Origin: Sinorhizobium sp. 8-89
GTDB lineage: Bacteria; Pseudomonadota; Alphaproteobacteria; Rhizobiales; Rhizobiaceae
Length of the DNA: 64,000 nucleotides
Direction: 5' to 3'
Assembly (NCBI RefSeq): GCF_030124325.1
Contig: NZ_JASKLR010000001.1
Span: 292,427 to 356,426 of the forward strand
In this document: positions 1 through 7,654 of the stretch, in pieces
Numbering within the stretch: position 1 is the first letter of the stretch
Layout of the letters: each line of letters starts with the position of its first letter
Position numbers and translations under genes: made by a program
The notes under the pieces: generated by a model
Databases searched by the model: none
What the model saw: the letters and a program-made list of their open reading frames with translations, nothing else
Told to the model about the DNA's origin: nothing

Positions 1-78
1 TTCTGCGGGCTTCAGCCCGCGCAGGATGGCGATCAGCGGATATTTCATCGGCGGCAAGGGGATGCGGTTCATCTTCAT
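1..78 (-). CDS. dgoA: 2-dehydro-3-deoxy-6-phosphogalactonate aldolase, N-terminal fragment (runs off window)
   Basis: Only the first 26 codons lie in the window; the gene continues beyond base 1. The visible N-terminus (MKMNRIPLPPMKYPLIAIL, then RGLKPAE) matches the start of KDPGal aldolases, which split 2-keto-3-deoxy-6-phosphogalactonate into pyruvate and glyceraldehyde-3-phosphate. Two ATG codons, at 78 and 72, are both possible starts. The gene begins 8 bases after the dgoK stop codon on the same strand, so it should be the next gene of the same operon. The kinase partner directly upstream supports the assignment. Confidence 0.8.
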   Translation of the reverse strand, partial: MKMNRIPLPPMKYPLIAILRGLKPAE

Positions 79-86
79 TCTTTCTG

Positions 87-1004
87 TCAAAGGGGCCAAA
101 TCGCGCAGGCGGCGGTGGAAAGGCCCGCCCGTACCGCATCGTCGGCGTCAACATGCTGAATTTTAAGGCCCTGGCTTTCCAGGGCTGCACGGTAGAGTGC
201 GCCAAGCGGGCCTGAAGCGACGAGGCAAATTCCGTCGATCGATCCGGCTGTGGCAAGGGCGCCGGCGATCTCGATGCCGATCAGCGTGCCGGAGAGCCGT
301 GCCTTGGCGTCGGTCGAGCTGATCCCGTTGAGAAGCTGTCCCGCGCGGACGGAGAAAAGCAGATTCGTGGCAAGTGCCGGCTTCCTCGTCGCTTCTGACA
401 CGGCCTCGACGAACGCCGGCTCTCTGCCGGTAAAGGCGCCTCCATCCGACACGGCATGACTGAGGATTGAATGACGTGAGACGACATCGAACAATTCGCC
501 GGTCATGAAGGTGGAAAAACCGTCGACCGTCTCGCCGCTGAGGCGGACCCATTTGCTGTGGGTGCCCGGCATGCAGACGAGGTGCCGCCCGCCGCCAAGC
601 GTGCTGGCGGCGCCGAGAAGCTGCGTTTCTTCACCACGCATCACGTCGGGGTGCTGCAGGCCGCGTTGGGCGAGGCCCGGAAGTATCCGGATATCGCGAT
701 CGACGTCCGGGATGGAGATAGCACTTCCTGCAATTGCAGTGAGTGCGGCCGGTGTATCGAGGTAACCTGCCTCCCTCCAGCCCTGACGGGCACCGGCCAT
801 GCCGCAAATGATGATCGGGAGGTGGCCGGGAGCGTCTGTCGCGGCGAGATGCGCGTCGAGAACCGAATGAAAGCCGACCTTTGCCGCCGTCGTCATGCCT
901 TCCGCGCTGCGGCGCTCCGCAAGAACGGCTCCATCTTCCCCTATGATCCACAACCGGAAGCTCGTGGTTCCCCAGTCGACCGCGGCATAATAGGCTGCCG
1001 TCAT
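87..1004 (-). CDS. dgoK: 2-dehydro-3-deoxygalactonokinase
   Basis: This 305-aa sugar kinase phosphorylates 2-keto-3-deoxygalactonate with ATP, the step before the DgoA aldolase in the De Ley-Doudoroff pathway. The N-terminus reads AAVDWGTTSFRLWI, the phosphate-binding loop of the DgoK family. A second nucleotide-binding segment lies in the middle (MPGTHSKWV), and a glycine-rich ASGPLGALY segment near the C-terminus. The ATG at 1004 shares one base with the TGA stop of the upstream dehydrogenase (TGATG), so translation is probably coupled; a TTG one codon earlier is also possible. Length fits the family. Cytoplasmic. Confidence 0.9.
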   Translation of the reverse strand: MTAAYYAAVDWGTTSFRLWIIGEDGAVLAERRSAEGMTTAAKVGFHSVLDAHLAATDAPGHLPIIICGMAGARQGWREAGYLDTPAALTAIAGSAISIPDVDRDIRILPGLAQRGLQHPDVMRGEETQLLGAASTLGGGRHLVCMPGTHSKWVRLSGETVDGFSTFMTGELFDVVSRHSILSHAVSDGGAFTGREPAFVEAVSEATRKPALATNLLFSVRAGQLLNGISSTDAKARLSGTLIGIEIAGALATAGSIDGICLVASGPLGALYRAALESQGLKIQHVDADDAVRAGLSTAACAIWPL

Positions 1005-1774
1005 CAAAATACGCCTCCATCGATGATCATTGTCTGGGCCGTCATTGCATCTGAGCAGTCGGAAGCCAGGTAGAGGCAGGGCCCCACGAGGTCATCGGCG
1101 ATCAACATGCGTTTCAGACACTGCCTCTCTTGCATCCGCGTGATCGCGTCGTCATTCAGCCACAGCCGCCTCTGCCGTTCGGTGACGATCATGCCCGGAA
1201 GGATCGCGTTGACGCGAATATTGTCCGGCCCGAGTTTCCCGGCGAGCGACTTGGTGAGCCCGACGATGCCGGCCTTCGCCGTTGCATAGGCAGGAACGTC
1301 CGGCATGTTGAGCATGAAGGCGATCGACGAGAAATTGATGATCGATCCGCCTCCGTTGCGGCGCATGTAGGGCACTACTGCCTGGCTCATGAAAAAGAAG
1401 TGCCTGAGATTGATGGACAGGCTTTCGTCCCAGCTTTCTTCCGTCACCGCTTCGAATTGCTGCCGGTCGTCACGAGCGGCATTGTTGACGAGCACGCGGA
1501 TCGAGCCGAGGGTGCTGGCAGCGGTGTCGACCGCCGATTTCAAGGTCGAGGTCTGCCTGAGATCGGCAGGAATGAATTGCGGCCTTCTTCCAGTTTCGGC
1601 GGCCAGCTTTTCGCAAAGTGCAAGGCTCTCTTCCTCTGCGATGTCGATGAAGGCCACTCGCGCGCCTTGCCGCAAAAAGCCTTCCACCAGTGCGGCGCCG
1701 ATGCCGGACCCGCCGCCGGTCACGAGCACCCCGTTGTTTTGCAGGTCGGGAAACTGACCGCTCGGCAATGGCAT
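1004..1774 (-). CDS. SDR-family dehydrogenase, probable sugar (galactose-type) 1-dehydrogenase
   Basis: A 256-aa classical short-chain dehydrogenase. The cofactor motif TGGGSGIG is at residues 19-26, NNAA at 97-100, the catalytic Ser at about 149-150, and Tyr163-x3-Lys167 in PAYATAKAG. It is the first gene of a minus-strand operon with dgoK and dgoA, so the likely reaction is oxidation of D-galactose or a related sugar to its lactone/aldonate, feeding 2-keto-3-deoxygalactonate. The substrate cannot be read from sequence; other aldoses are possible. AGGGAGATGCC precedes the ATG, a good ribosome site. It is transcribed divergently from the IclR regulator gene. Confidence 0.75.
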   Translation of the reverse strand: MPLPSGQFPDLQNNGVLVTGGGSGIGAALVEGFLRQGARVAFIDIAEEESLALCEKLAAETGRRPQFIPADLRQTSTLKSAVDTAASTLGSIRVLVNNAARDDRQQFEAVTEESWDESLSINLRHFFFMSQAVVPYMRRNGGGSIINFSSIAFMLNMPDVPAYATAKAGIVGLTKSLAGKLGPDNIRVNAILPGMIVTERQRRLWLNDDAITRMQERQCLKRMLIADDLVGPCLYLASDCSDAMTAQTMIIDGGVF

Positions 1775-1812
1775 GGCATCTCCCTGCTTCTGGGTCTGGG
1801 ACGGATGGAAGT

Positions 1813-1825
1813 TCCATTATGTGGA
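1813..1825. promoter_or_regulatory. Putative operator in the divergent SDR/IclR intergenic region
   Basis: The 132-bp gap between the divergent dehydrogenase and iclR genes is AT-rich and contains a perfect dyad, TCCA-N5-TGGA, at 1813-1825. A wider TTCCA...TGGAA pair spans about 1812-1846. IclR-family regulators usually bind short dyads in such divergent regions. This is inference from position and symmetry only. Confidence 0.3.
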
Positions 1826-1906
1826 TCTATGTTTTATTATCTGGAATTATCGCGCCATTGCTTTTATTCTGTCAAGGTACGATGCCGCTGATCGAAGCTG
1901 GGTGAG

Positions 1907-2719
1907 ATGGACGAGATCAAGACGACCGATGCAGAGGTTGAAATCGCCGGTACCGGCACGCTCGGCAAAGCCATGGCGGTTCTTGAGGCCGTGGTGACGG
2001 CAGGCAGTCCCCAGCGGTTCACCGATATCGTTCAGTCCATCGGCCAGCCGCGCGGGACGGTGCACCGGCTGCTCAGCCACCTCGTCGAGGAAGGCCTGCT
2101 CGTGCAGGGCCGTGACCTGTCTTACGAGCCCGGCCTTCGCTTGCTGAAGCTCGCCTATCGTTCGTGGTCGGGTAACCGGTTTCGGGACATCGCCGAACCG
2201 CATCTTTTGCGTCTGCACGAGCTGACCGGCGAGACGGTTCACCTCGGCGTCCTGCGGGAGACGGAGATCATTTATGTCGACAAGGTCGAGAGTCGACAGA
2301 CAGTGCGCATGAGCTCACAGATCGGCAAGGCGTCGCCAGCCTATTGCACAGGCATAGGCAAGGCGGCGCTGTCGTCGCTTCCTCAGCCGGAACTGGATCG
2401 CATAGCCGCAAAGATGACGTTCCACCCATTCACCGCCCATACGCATCGCTCGGCAGCGGCCCTGCTTGCCGAAATCGATGAAATTCGCCGTGAGGGACAC
2501 GCTTTCGACCGGGAGGAACATGAGGCGGAAATCTGCTGCGTCGCCGCGCCGATCGCCATCCCGGAACACGATCTGGTTGCGGGCGTGTCCGTCACCGGCC
2601 CCGCCTATCGCGTCAACATGGCGCAACTGGCGGCTTGGGCCGACGTCGTGCGCGGGGCGGCGGGAAAGATCGAGGAGGAGGTCCGAATGCGCCTTGGCCC
2701 CGGGCGCAATGGACGTTAA
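1907..2719 (+). CDS. IclR-family transcriptional regulator of the galactonate operon
   Basis: A 270-aa regulator with an N-terminal winged helix-turn-helix (about residues 18-80; GTLGKAMAVLEAVV, then RGTVHRLLSHLVEEGLL) and a C-terminal IclR effector domain. The hallmark CTGIGKAALS segment is in the middle, and GVSVTGPAYR near the end. It is divergent from the dgo-type operon, so it probably controls that operon in response to a sugar acid or its catabolite. GGTGAG precedes the ATG. The family is clear; the ligand and the sign of regulation are inference. Confidence 0.85.
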   Translation: MDEIKTTDAEVEIAGTGTLGKAMAVLEAVVTAGSPQRFTDIVQSIGQPRGTVHRLLSHLVEEGLLVQGRDLSYEPGLRLLKLAYRSWSGNRFRDIAEPHLLRLHELTGETVHLGVLRETEIIYVDKVESRQTVRMSSQIGKASPAYCTGIGKAALSSLPQPELDRIAAKMTFHPFTAHTHRSAAALLAEIDEIRREGHAFDREEHEAEICCVAAPIAIPEHDLVAGVSVTGPAYRVNMAQLAAWADVVRGAAGKIEEEVRMRLGPGRNGR

Positions 2720-2863
2720 CTCCGCTTTACGGTAAATTAGGAACTTCGACTGGACGAGGTGTTCCAAGAACGTTAGCTTGCGATATATCAGGCCCGCCGC
2801 TACGGCCGGTTGCAAGGGCCCAAAGCGGAATTTGCTTTCTGGCGAAAGCATTGACGCAATTTT

Positions 2864-3658
2864 ATGATGGCGAGAGCGGCCTCGCTCGATCGGGCGCGGG
2901 ATGTGGGAGACGAGCGGGTGGTAGATTTCAGCGCAGGCATATCGTCATTGATTCTCCCTGGCGGGCGGTCTATCGCCGAAGCGCTAGGCAGCGAAGACGA
3001 TATCAGGCGGGTTCTCGGTCAGATATCGGATGCCTACGGCTTTCGCGGATTCCTGGTTCTGTCCATCCCGGAGACCGGATGCCACAGTCTTTCCACGCAG
3101 GCGCTGATTACGACCTGGCCGTCGGAGTTCCTGAGACGCTACGACAGTGCCGGCCTGATCGACGGCAGCCCCGTCGTCCAACGGTTGCGGCGCAGCACAA
3201 TTCCCTTCACCTACGATGCCCACCAGCTTGCGCGCAGGCGGCTTGACGGCAAGGGTGATGCCGCGGTTAGCGTCTTTGAAACGGCCGGGCTGCCGAGAGG
3301 CGTCTATCTGCCGGTTCACGACGCTTCGGGACGCCGCGCGGCCATAGCCTTTGGCGGGAGCAGGGAGCTTGTATCCAATGATGAGATGCAAGCGCTCAAT
3401 CTTTGGGCGGGTCTTCTCTACAGCCGGCTGAGCGAAGTGCGGGTGCGTGACAGGCGAGGACCCGGTAGCCTTTCGCGTCGTGAGATCGAGTGCCTGCGCT
3501 GGGCGGCTGCCGGCAAGACGACCATGGAGATGGCGAGGATCATGGCGCTGTCCGAATACACGGTGAACCATTACCTTAATCGCGCAACGCGCAAATTGGA
3601 TTCGGTCAATCGTGTTCAGACCGTTGCAAAAGCCATACGCGCCGGTCTGATCAACTGA
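2864..3658 (+). CDS. Orphan LuxR-type regulator, autoinducer-binding-like domain plus HTH (copy 1)
   Basis: A 264-aa protein with an N-terminal half resembling the autoinducer-binding domain of TraR/LuxR (about residues 45-190). The C-terminal LuxR helix-turn-helix (about 200-262) starts LSRREIECLRWAAAGKT and contains SEYTVNHYLNRATRKL. No luxI-like synthase is nearby. Against TraR landmarks, the position of the Asp that binds the AHL amide appears to be Ser (DGSPV), and the two Trp positions appear to be Phe and Tyr, so classical AHL binding is doubtful. A paralogue follows 141 bp downstream on the same strand. The start is one of two adjacent ATGs with no strong ribosome site. Confidence 0.8.
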   Translation: MMARAASLDRARDVGDERVVDFSAGISSLILPGGRSIAEALGSEDDIRRVLGQISDAYGFRGFLVLSIPETGCHSLSTQALITTWPSEFLRRYDSAGLIDGSPVVQRLRRSTIPFTYDAHQLARRRLDGKGDAAVSVFETAGLPRGVYLPVHDASGRRAAIAFGGSRELVSNDEMQALNLWAGLLYSRLSEVRVRDRRGPGSLSRREIECLRWAAAGKTTMEMARIMALSEYTVNHYLNRATRKLDSVNRVQTVAKAIRAGLIN

Positions 3659-3799
3659 ATTCTAGCCTTTTCGGAGAGGCAGACCGAATATGCAGCCCGC
3701 TAACCGGGGGAAATACACAGTCTTTTGCGCATGAATAGCGCCGAACGTCGATCACCTGTTGGCATTGGTCGACCGCTCGGGCTATTTGATAATTGATGA

Positions 3800-4573
3800 A
3801 TGCCATGGAACGCGCGAATGCAAGATACGATGACGGCCGGGATGACTGACACCGATCTGCCCCGGGGCGGTGATTTCGCGTCTGAAATCGCAAAGCTTGA
3901 GACCCAGTTCGATATCATCCGCTACATGCGGCGGGTCACGCAGATCTTTGGCTTCAAGGCATTCCTCATCTGCTCGATTCCGGCGATCGAAGTGGAGAGA
4001 CTGGCGGCGACCACCGTTATCTCCAACATGCCGGCCGAGCTCCTCAGCAAGTACGACAGCCTGTCAATGCTGCGTTTCAGCACCGGGGTACGTCGACTGA
4101 GGGAGACGACGACGCCGTTCCAGATCATGCTCGACGACTGGGAGAAGGAGGGTGGCAAGCCGGCCACGGCCGCGGATTACATCGCCATGCTGCGCGAAAA
4201 CGGCATCTTCCAGGCAAATTATTTCCCGGTTCACGACGCCGAGGGCGGACGGGGCGCGGTGATCCTCATGGGTCCGGAAGCCGATTTGCCGATGACGGCC
4301 GCCATGGAATTGCAGATGATCGCGATCCACGTCTACAACCGGTTGGCGGAGATCGGTTCCGTATGGAAGAGCACCAACACCGCGCTGTCCGAGCGGGAAA
4401 TCCAGTGCCTGAGCTGGACGGCGGCTGGCAAGACCAGCGCCGAAATCGCCGGGATCCTCGGTCTCTCCGAGCACACGGTCAATCACTACCTCAATCACGT
4501 CACCAAGAAGCTCGACGCCGTAAACCGCACGCAAGCGGTCGTGAAGGCGATGAAGAAGGGCTACATCAGCTGA
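3800..4573 (+). CDS. Orphan LuxR-type regulator, autoinducer-binding-like domain plus HTH (copy 2)
   Basis: A 257-aa paralogue of the preceding gene with the same layout: a sensor half (about 25-185) and a LuxR helix-turn-helix (about 192-255; LSEREIQCLSWTAAGKT and SEHTVNHYLNHVTKKL). The pair probably arose by tandem duplication. The AHL-contact positions are even less conserved: Leu replaces the first Trp, Ser replaces the Asp, and the following Pro is absent. The start is uncertain, since in-frame ATGs at 3800, 3818, 3830 and 3842 are all possible. In S. meliloti I recall two adjacent orphan LuxR genes at the equivalent place; their signal is not known to me. Confidence 0.78.
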   Translation: MPWNARMQDTMTAGMTDTDLPRGGDFASEIAKLETQFDIIRYMRRVTQIFGFKAFLICSIPAIEVERLAATTVISNMPAELLSKYDSLSMLRFSTGVRRLRETTTPFQIMLDDWEKEGGKPATAADYIAMLRENGIFQANYFPVHDAEGGRGAVILMGPEADLPMTAAMELQMIAIHVYNRLAEIGSVWKSTNTALSEREIQCLSWTAAGKTSAEIAGILGLSEHTVNHYLNHVTKKLDAVNRTQAVVKAMKKGYIS

Positions 4574-4660
4574 TCGCCGGCGCCAGCGAAAAACACTGAG
4601 GCGGCATTCCGATCCTGCTCCGCCCATATCCTTCCTGCGTGGAAGGATTACCGTCGGCGC

Positions 4661-4705
4661 CGCACCTTCTGTACGCAAATAGTACGTTTGCCCAGAAATA
4701 GTGCA
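4661..4705 (+). promoter_or_regulatory. Two NtrC-like upstream activator sites
   Basis: TGC-N11-GCA lies at 4689-4705. Read on the other strand it is TGCACTATTTCTGGGCA, very close to the NtrC site I recall upstream of E. coli glnA. A second, weaker dyad, CGC-N11-GCA, lies at 4661-4677. Their centres are about 113 and 141 bases upstream of the start predicted from the sigma-54 promoter at 4784-4799, close to the classical spacing for NtrC activator sites at glnA. Confidence 0.6.
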
Positions 4706-4783
4706 GCCATCTTCATCGGCAACGTTAATGCGCGGCGGCTTCATCATCTTGAAATTAATGAATATTCCAGAATGGTCTGAGTC

Positions 4784-4799
4784 TGGCACGCCTTGTGCA
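4784..4799 (+). promoter_or_regulatory. Sigma-54 (RpoN) promoter
   Basis: The sequence TGGCACGCCTTGTGCA has the invariant GG (4785-4786) and GC (4797-4798) separated by exactly 10 bases and a perfect TGGCACG -24 block. The -12 block is GTGC instead of TTGC. The predicted transcription start is near 4810. It faces a gene-free stretch that ends in an intrinsic terminator, not a long open reading frame. Confidence 0.65.
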
Positions 4800-4809
4800 T
4801 ATGCATTGT

Positions 4810-4929
4810 CGTGTCCAGAGGGGACCACAATAAGACAGCGCCCAAGAAGGTTGCGAGGGCAGGGCCGCCGCCGATCGTTCGTGATCCCGGATGTACGGAC
4901 ACAACGATCGGCTGGCGGCCCTGTTTTTT
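4810..4929 (+). ncRNA. Candidate NtrC/sigma-54-dependent small RNA (about 120 nt)
   Basis: The region runs from the predicted sigma-54 start to a strong terminator and has no plausible coding frame. A small 5' hairpin is possible at about 4811-4829 (GTGTCC, loop AGAG, then GGGACCAC). A mostly single-stranded stretch follows, then a 19-bp stem with one bulged A (arms 4861-4879 and 4903-4922) and six T residues at 4924-4929. This architecture is typical of trans-acting bacterial sRNAs. Nitrogen control is inferred from the upstream NtrC-like sites. N-responsive rhizobial sRNAs such as mmgR are known; I cannot tell whether this is the same RNA. Confidence 0.55.
4861..4929 (+). terminator. Intrinsic terminator of the candidate small RNA
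   Basis: The arm AGGGCCGCCGCCGATCGTT (4861-4879) pairs with 4903-4922, with a single bulged A, across a 23-base loop that can itself fold. It is followed by G and six T on the plus strand. It would also separate the sigma-54 transcript from mrp downstream. Confidence 0.8.
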
Positions 4930-4973
4930 CCTATCTGTCGCATTGGCGAACCGCTCCGCCTCAATTATCACTG

Positions 4974-5120
4974 CATAATTCCTTAAATCGGGTCTGATTT
5001 GAGGATAAATTATCCACTGCATGTTTCCTTAAATCGTAGGCGATTTAAGGATAAAAACATGCAGCAATTCAAAGTGCTACAGCGTCCTTTGCGCGTCTGA
5101 AGAGGCGCGCGGCGCTGTAG
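4974..5120 (+). repeat. RIME1-type palindromic mosaic element, copy 1
   Basis: Two linked hairpins form the element. The first is an AT-rich palindrome from TGCATG (5018) to CATGCA (5063), with CCTTAAATCG facing CGATTTAAGG. The second, at 5077-5120, starts CTACAGCGTCC and ends GGCGCTGTAG. A decayed third copy of the AT-rich hairpin lies just before it (4974-5013). The same module recurs at 34771-34873 and, inverted, at 42977-43079. This is the pattern of the rhizobial intergenic mosaic elements. Confidence 0.8.
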
Positions 5121-5199
5121 TGGTTCAAAGCGTTACCGCCTGCGATCGTCCGAAAGGCGCCAGGCGCGGTGGCACGAACAGACAGATGAAGAGGGCGAT

Positions 5200-6357
5200 A
5201 TGCCGGACGTAACCAGGGAAACGGTTCTTGAAAAGCTGCGCAGCGTGCGCGGTCCGGATATGGAAGGCAATATCGTTGACCTCGGTCTCGTTTCCGATGT
5301 CTTCATTTCCGACGGCAAGGCTTATTTTTCGATCACGGTGCCGGCCGACCGGGCGAAGGAGCTTGAGCCGATGCGTGCGGCAGCGGAAAGGGTCGTGCGC
5401 GAAATACCCGGCGTCAAGGCGGCGATGGTCGCGCTGACGGCCGACCGCAGGGCGGCACCGCAGGCGGCGCCGGTGGAAAGACCGCGGCAGGTTCCGCCCA
5501 CGACACACGGGCACGCTCAGCGTCCGACCGGCGGCTCTCCGGCAAAGGCAGGTATCCCGGGCGTCGGCGCCATCATCGCGGTTGCCTCCGGCAAGGGTGG
5601 TGTCGGCAAATCGACGACATCGGTGAACCTTGCGCTCGCGCTGCAGGCGAACGGTCTTAAGGTCGGTCTGCTTGACGCCGATATTTACGGACCCTCCATG
5701 CCGCGCCTCTTGAAAATCAGCGGCCGGCCGCAACAGATCGAAGGGCGGCTTATTCGCCCCATGGAGAACTACGGGCTTAGGGTCATGTCGATGGGATTCC
5801 TCGTCGATGAGGAGGTCGCCATGATCTGGCGCGGTCCGATGATCCAGTCGGCTCTGCTGCAGATGCTACGCGAGGTGGCCTGGGGCGATCTCGACGTTCT
5901 CGTCGTGGACATGCCGCCGGGCACGGGCGATGCCCAACTGACGATGGCTCAGCAGGTGCCGCTGGCCGGCGCCGTCATCGTCTCGACGCCGCAGGATCTC
6001 GCGCTCGTCGATGCACGCAAAGGTCTTGCGATGTTCCGGAAGGTGGAAGTCCCTGTTCTCGGCATTGTCGAGAACATGAGCTATTTCGTGGCACCCGATA
6101 CCGGCAAACGCTACGATATCTTCGGTCACGGCGGCGCACGCAAGGAAGCCGAGCGCATCGGGGTGCCGTTCCTCGGCGAGGTGCCTTTGACCATGGGCAT
6201 TCGCGAAACCTCCGATGCGGGAACTCCGTTGGTGGTTTCGGAACCCGGCGGTGAGGTCGCGCGTATCTACCGGGATATCGCAGCGAAGGTTTGGGAGCAG
6301 GTCTCCGCGGCTCGCCAGAACAAGAGCAGGGCGATGCCCGATATCGTCTTCGAATAG
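5200..6357 (+). CDS. mrp: Mrp/ApbC-type P-loop ATPase, iron-sulfur carrier family
   Basis: A 385-aa protein with an N-terminal MIP18/DUF59 domain (about 1-85), a Pro/Ala-rich linker, and a Mrp/NBP35 ATPase domain with the deviant Walker A GKGGVGKST at 131-139 and DMPPGTGD at 238-245. The family carries and transfers 4Fe-4S clusters in the cytoplasm. Here the CxxC that normally holds the bridging cluster is replaced: the equivalent segment reads ENMSYFVAPDTGKRYDIFG (291-309), and I find no cysteine in the whole protein. GAAGAGGGCGAT precedes the ATG. The gene stands alone. Confidence 0.9.
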   Translation: MPDVTRETVLEKLRSVRGPDMEGNIVDLGLVSDVFISDGKAYFSITVPADRAKELEPMRAAAERVVREIPGVKAAMVALTADRRAAPQAAPVERPRQVPPTTHGHAQRPTGGSPAKAGIPGVGAIIAVASGKGGVGKSTTSVNLALALQANGLKVGLLDADIYGPSMPRLLKISGRPQQIEGRLIRPMENYGLRVMSMGFLVDEEVAMIWRGPMIQSALLQMLREVAWGDLDVLVVDMPPGTGDAQLTMAQQVPLAGAVIVSTPQDLALVDARKGLAMFRKVEVPVLGIVENMSYFVAPDTGKRYDIFGHGGARKEAERIGVPFLGEVPLTMGIRETSDAGTPLVVSEPGGEVARIYRDIAAKVWEQVSAARQNKSRAMPDIVFE

Positions 6358-6659
6358 ATTTGCTTCACTCGCGCGCGCAGGCTAGGTTGCGCCGAAAATG
6401 AAATCCTGTGGGGACAGGCATGCGCCAAGGTGCATTGATTTTGCGTGGCCGTTGCGCCATATGCCTTGCCGCACTCGTGCACGATGATCGGCGCTGTGCC
6501 TCTCACCGGAGACATGGCCTCCGGAGACAAACGATTGAGGATTTGTCGTGCCGGGCGGAAGCTTCATCTGATGAATCTGCATTGTGGAATTCGTGTGGCG
6601 GTTGATCGCTCCGGAGCCTCGTGGGTTGCCGTCGCTGGCCGCATAAAAAGGGCAGCGGC
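6358..6659. other. Intergenic stretch, no gene supported
   Basis: This is 302 bases between mrp and the CorA-type gene. A short direct repeat, CACCGGAGACATGG / CCTCCGGAGAC, lies near 6503-6530. Open frames on both strands lack ribosome sites. No convincing promoter, riboswitch or terminator was recognised. Confidence 0.4.
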
Positions 6660-7637
6660 ATGATCATGGGCTATTGTGCCAATGGCGAGGCCGTCGCCTT
6701 GTCAGCGGCAGAGCCGCCAGCGTCCTTGCGGCCTGATGTCGTCTGGATCGATCTTCTCGACCCGAGCAAGGCCGAAGACCTGATGATGGAGAAATTGCTG
6801 GGAATTTCCATTCCGACGCGGGAAGACCTGAAGGATATCGAGCCGTCAAGCCGTCTTTATACCGAGAACGACGCCGTGTTCATGACGGCATCGCTGGTCT
6901 ACCGCAGCGACACGGATATTCCCGGATTGACCGATGTCGGCTTCATTCTTTCGCGCGGACGGCTGGTGACGATCCGTTATGCTGAACCCAGGGCTTTCGG
7001 GCTGTTCAAGGCGGGCATGCATCGGATTCCCGGCGGCTGCCGCAACGGCGCAGTGCTTCTGACCCGGTTGCTTGAGACGATTGCCGACCGGACAGCGGAA
7101 ATTCTGGAGCAGGCCGTGGACAAGATTGATGGCCTGTCGATCGAGGTTTTTGGTGATAAGGCTGCAGCCAGACGCCGCCCGCCGCAATTGCTCGAGGCTC
7201 GCCTGCGCGATGTGGCGGGTCACCACAGGCTGGTTGCGAAAACGCGCGACAGCCTCGCTTCGCTTTCGAGGCTCCTGACCTTCGTCTACACTGTTCCGGA
7301 CGTGCAGGAGGACAAGGACAGCCGCGAACTCTGCCGCTCGATCTCCCGGGACATACAGTCGCTCTCCGAGCACGCGGCGTTTATCTCGGGAAACATCACC
7401 TTTCTGTTGGATGCGTCTCTTGGCCTTATCAATGTCGAGCAGAATGCGATCATCAAGATCTTCTCGATAGCATCCGTGGTCCTCTTGCCGCCGACCCTCG
7501 TCGCTTCCATCTACGGCATGAATTTCCGCGTGATGCCTGAGCTCGAATGGCAGCTCGGCTATCCGTGGGCACTTGCGGCTATGGTGATTTCGGCCGTGAT
7601 CCCCTTCCTCTTCTTCCGCTGGAAAGGCTGGCTTTAA
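6660..7637 (+). CDS. corA: CorA-family magnesium/divalent cation transporter
   Basis: A 325-aa inner-membrane channel protein: a large cytoplasmic N-terminal funnel domain, a long helical stretch, then two C-terminal membrane segments (about 262-285 and 297-320). The diagnostic YGMNF signature lies in the loop between them. The family forms pentamers that import Mg2+ (or Co2+/Ni2+). The start at 6660 follows AAAAAGGG; a second ATG at 6666 is possible. It ends 17 bases before kup, so the two cation transporters may be co-transcribed. A more distant CorA/ZntB member lies at 53994-54983. Confidence 0.88.
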   Translation: MIMGYCANGEAVALSAAEPPASLRPDVVWIDLLDPSKAEDLMMEKLLGISIPTREDLKDIEPSSRLYTENDAVFMTASLVYRSDTDIPGLTDVGFILSRGRLVTIRYAEPRAFGLFKAGMHRIPGGCRNGAVLLTRLLETIADRTAEILEQAVDKIDGLSIEVFGDKAAARRRPPQLLEARLRDVAGHHRLVAKTRDSLASLSRLLTFVYTVPDVQEDKDSRELCRSISRDIQSLSEHAAFISGNITFLLDASLGLINVEQNAIIKIFSIASVVLLPPTLVASIYGMNFRVMPELEWQLGYPWALAAMVISAVIPFLFFRWKGWL

Positions 7638-7654
7638 GAGCCTGTTGGACACTC

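Noticed and set aside
4793-4978. 61-codon frame over the sigma-54 transcript
   Set aside because: Its start lies inside the promoter, upstream of the predicted transcript start, and the frame crosses the terminator hairpin; no ribosome site.
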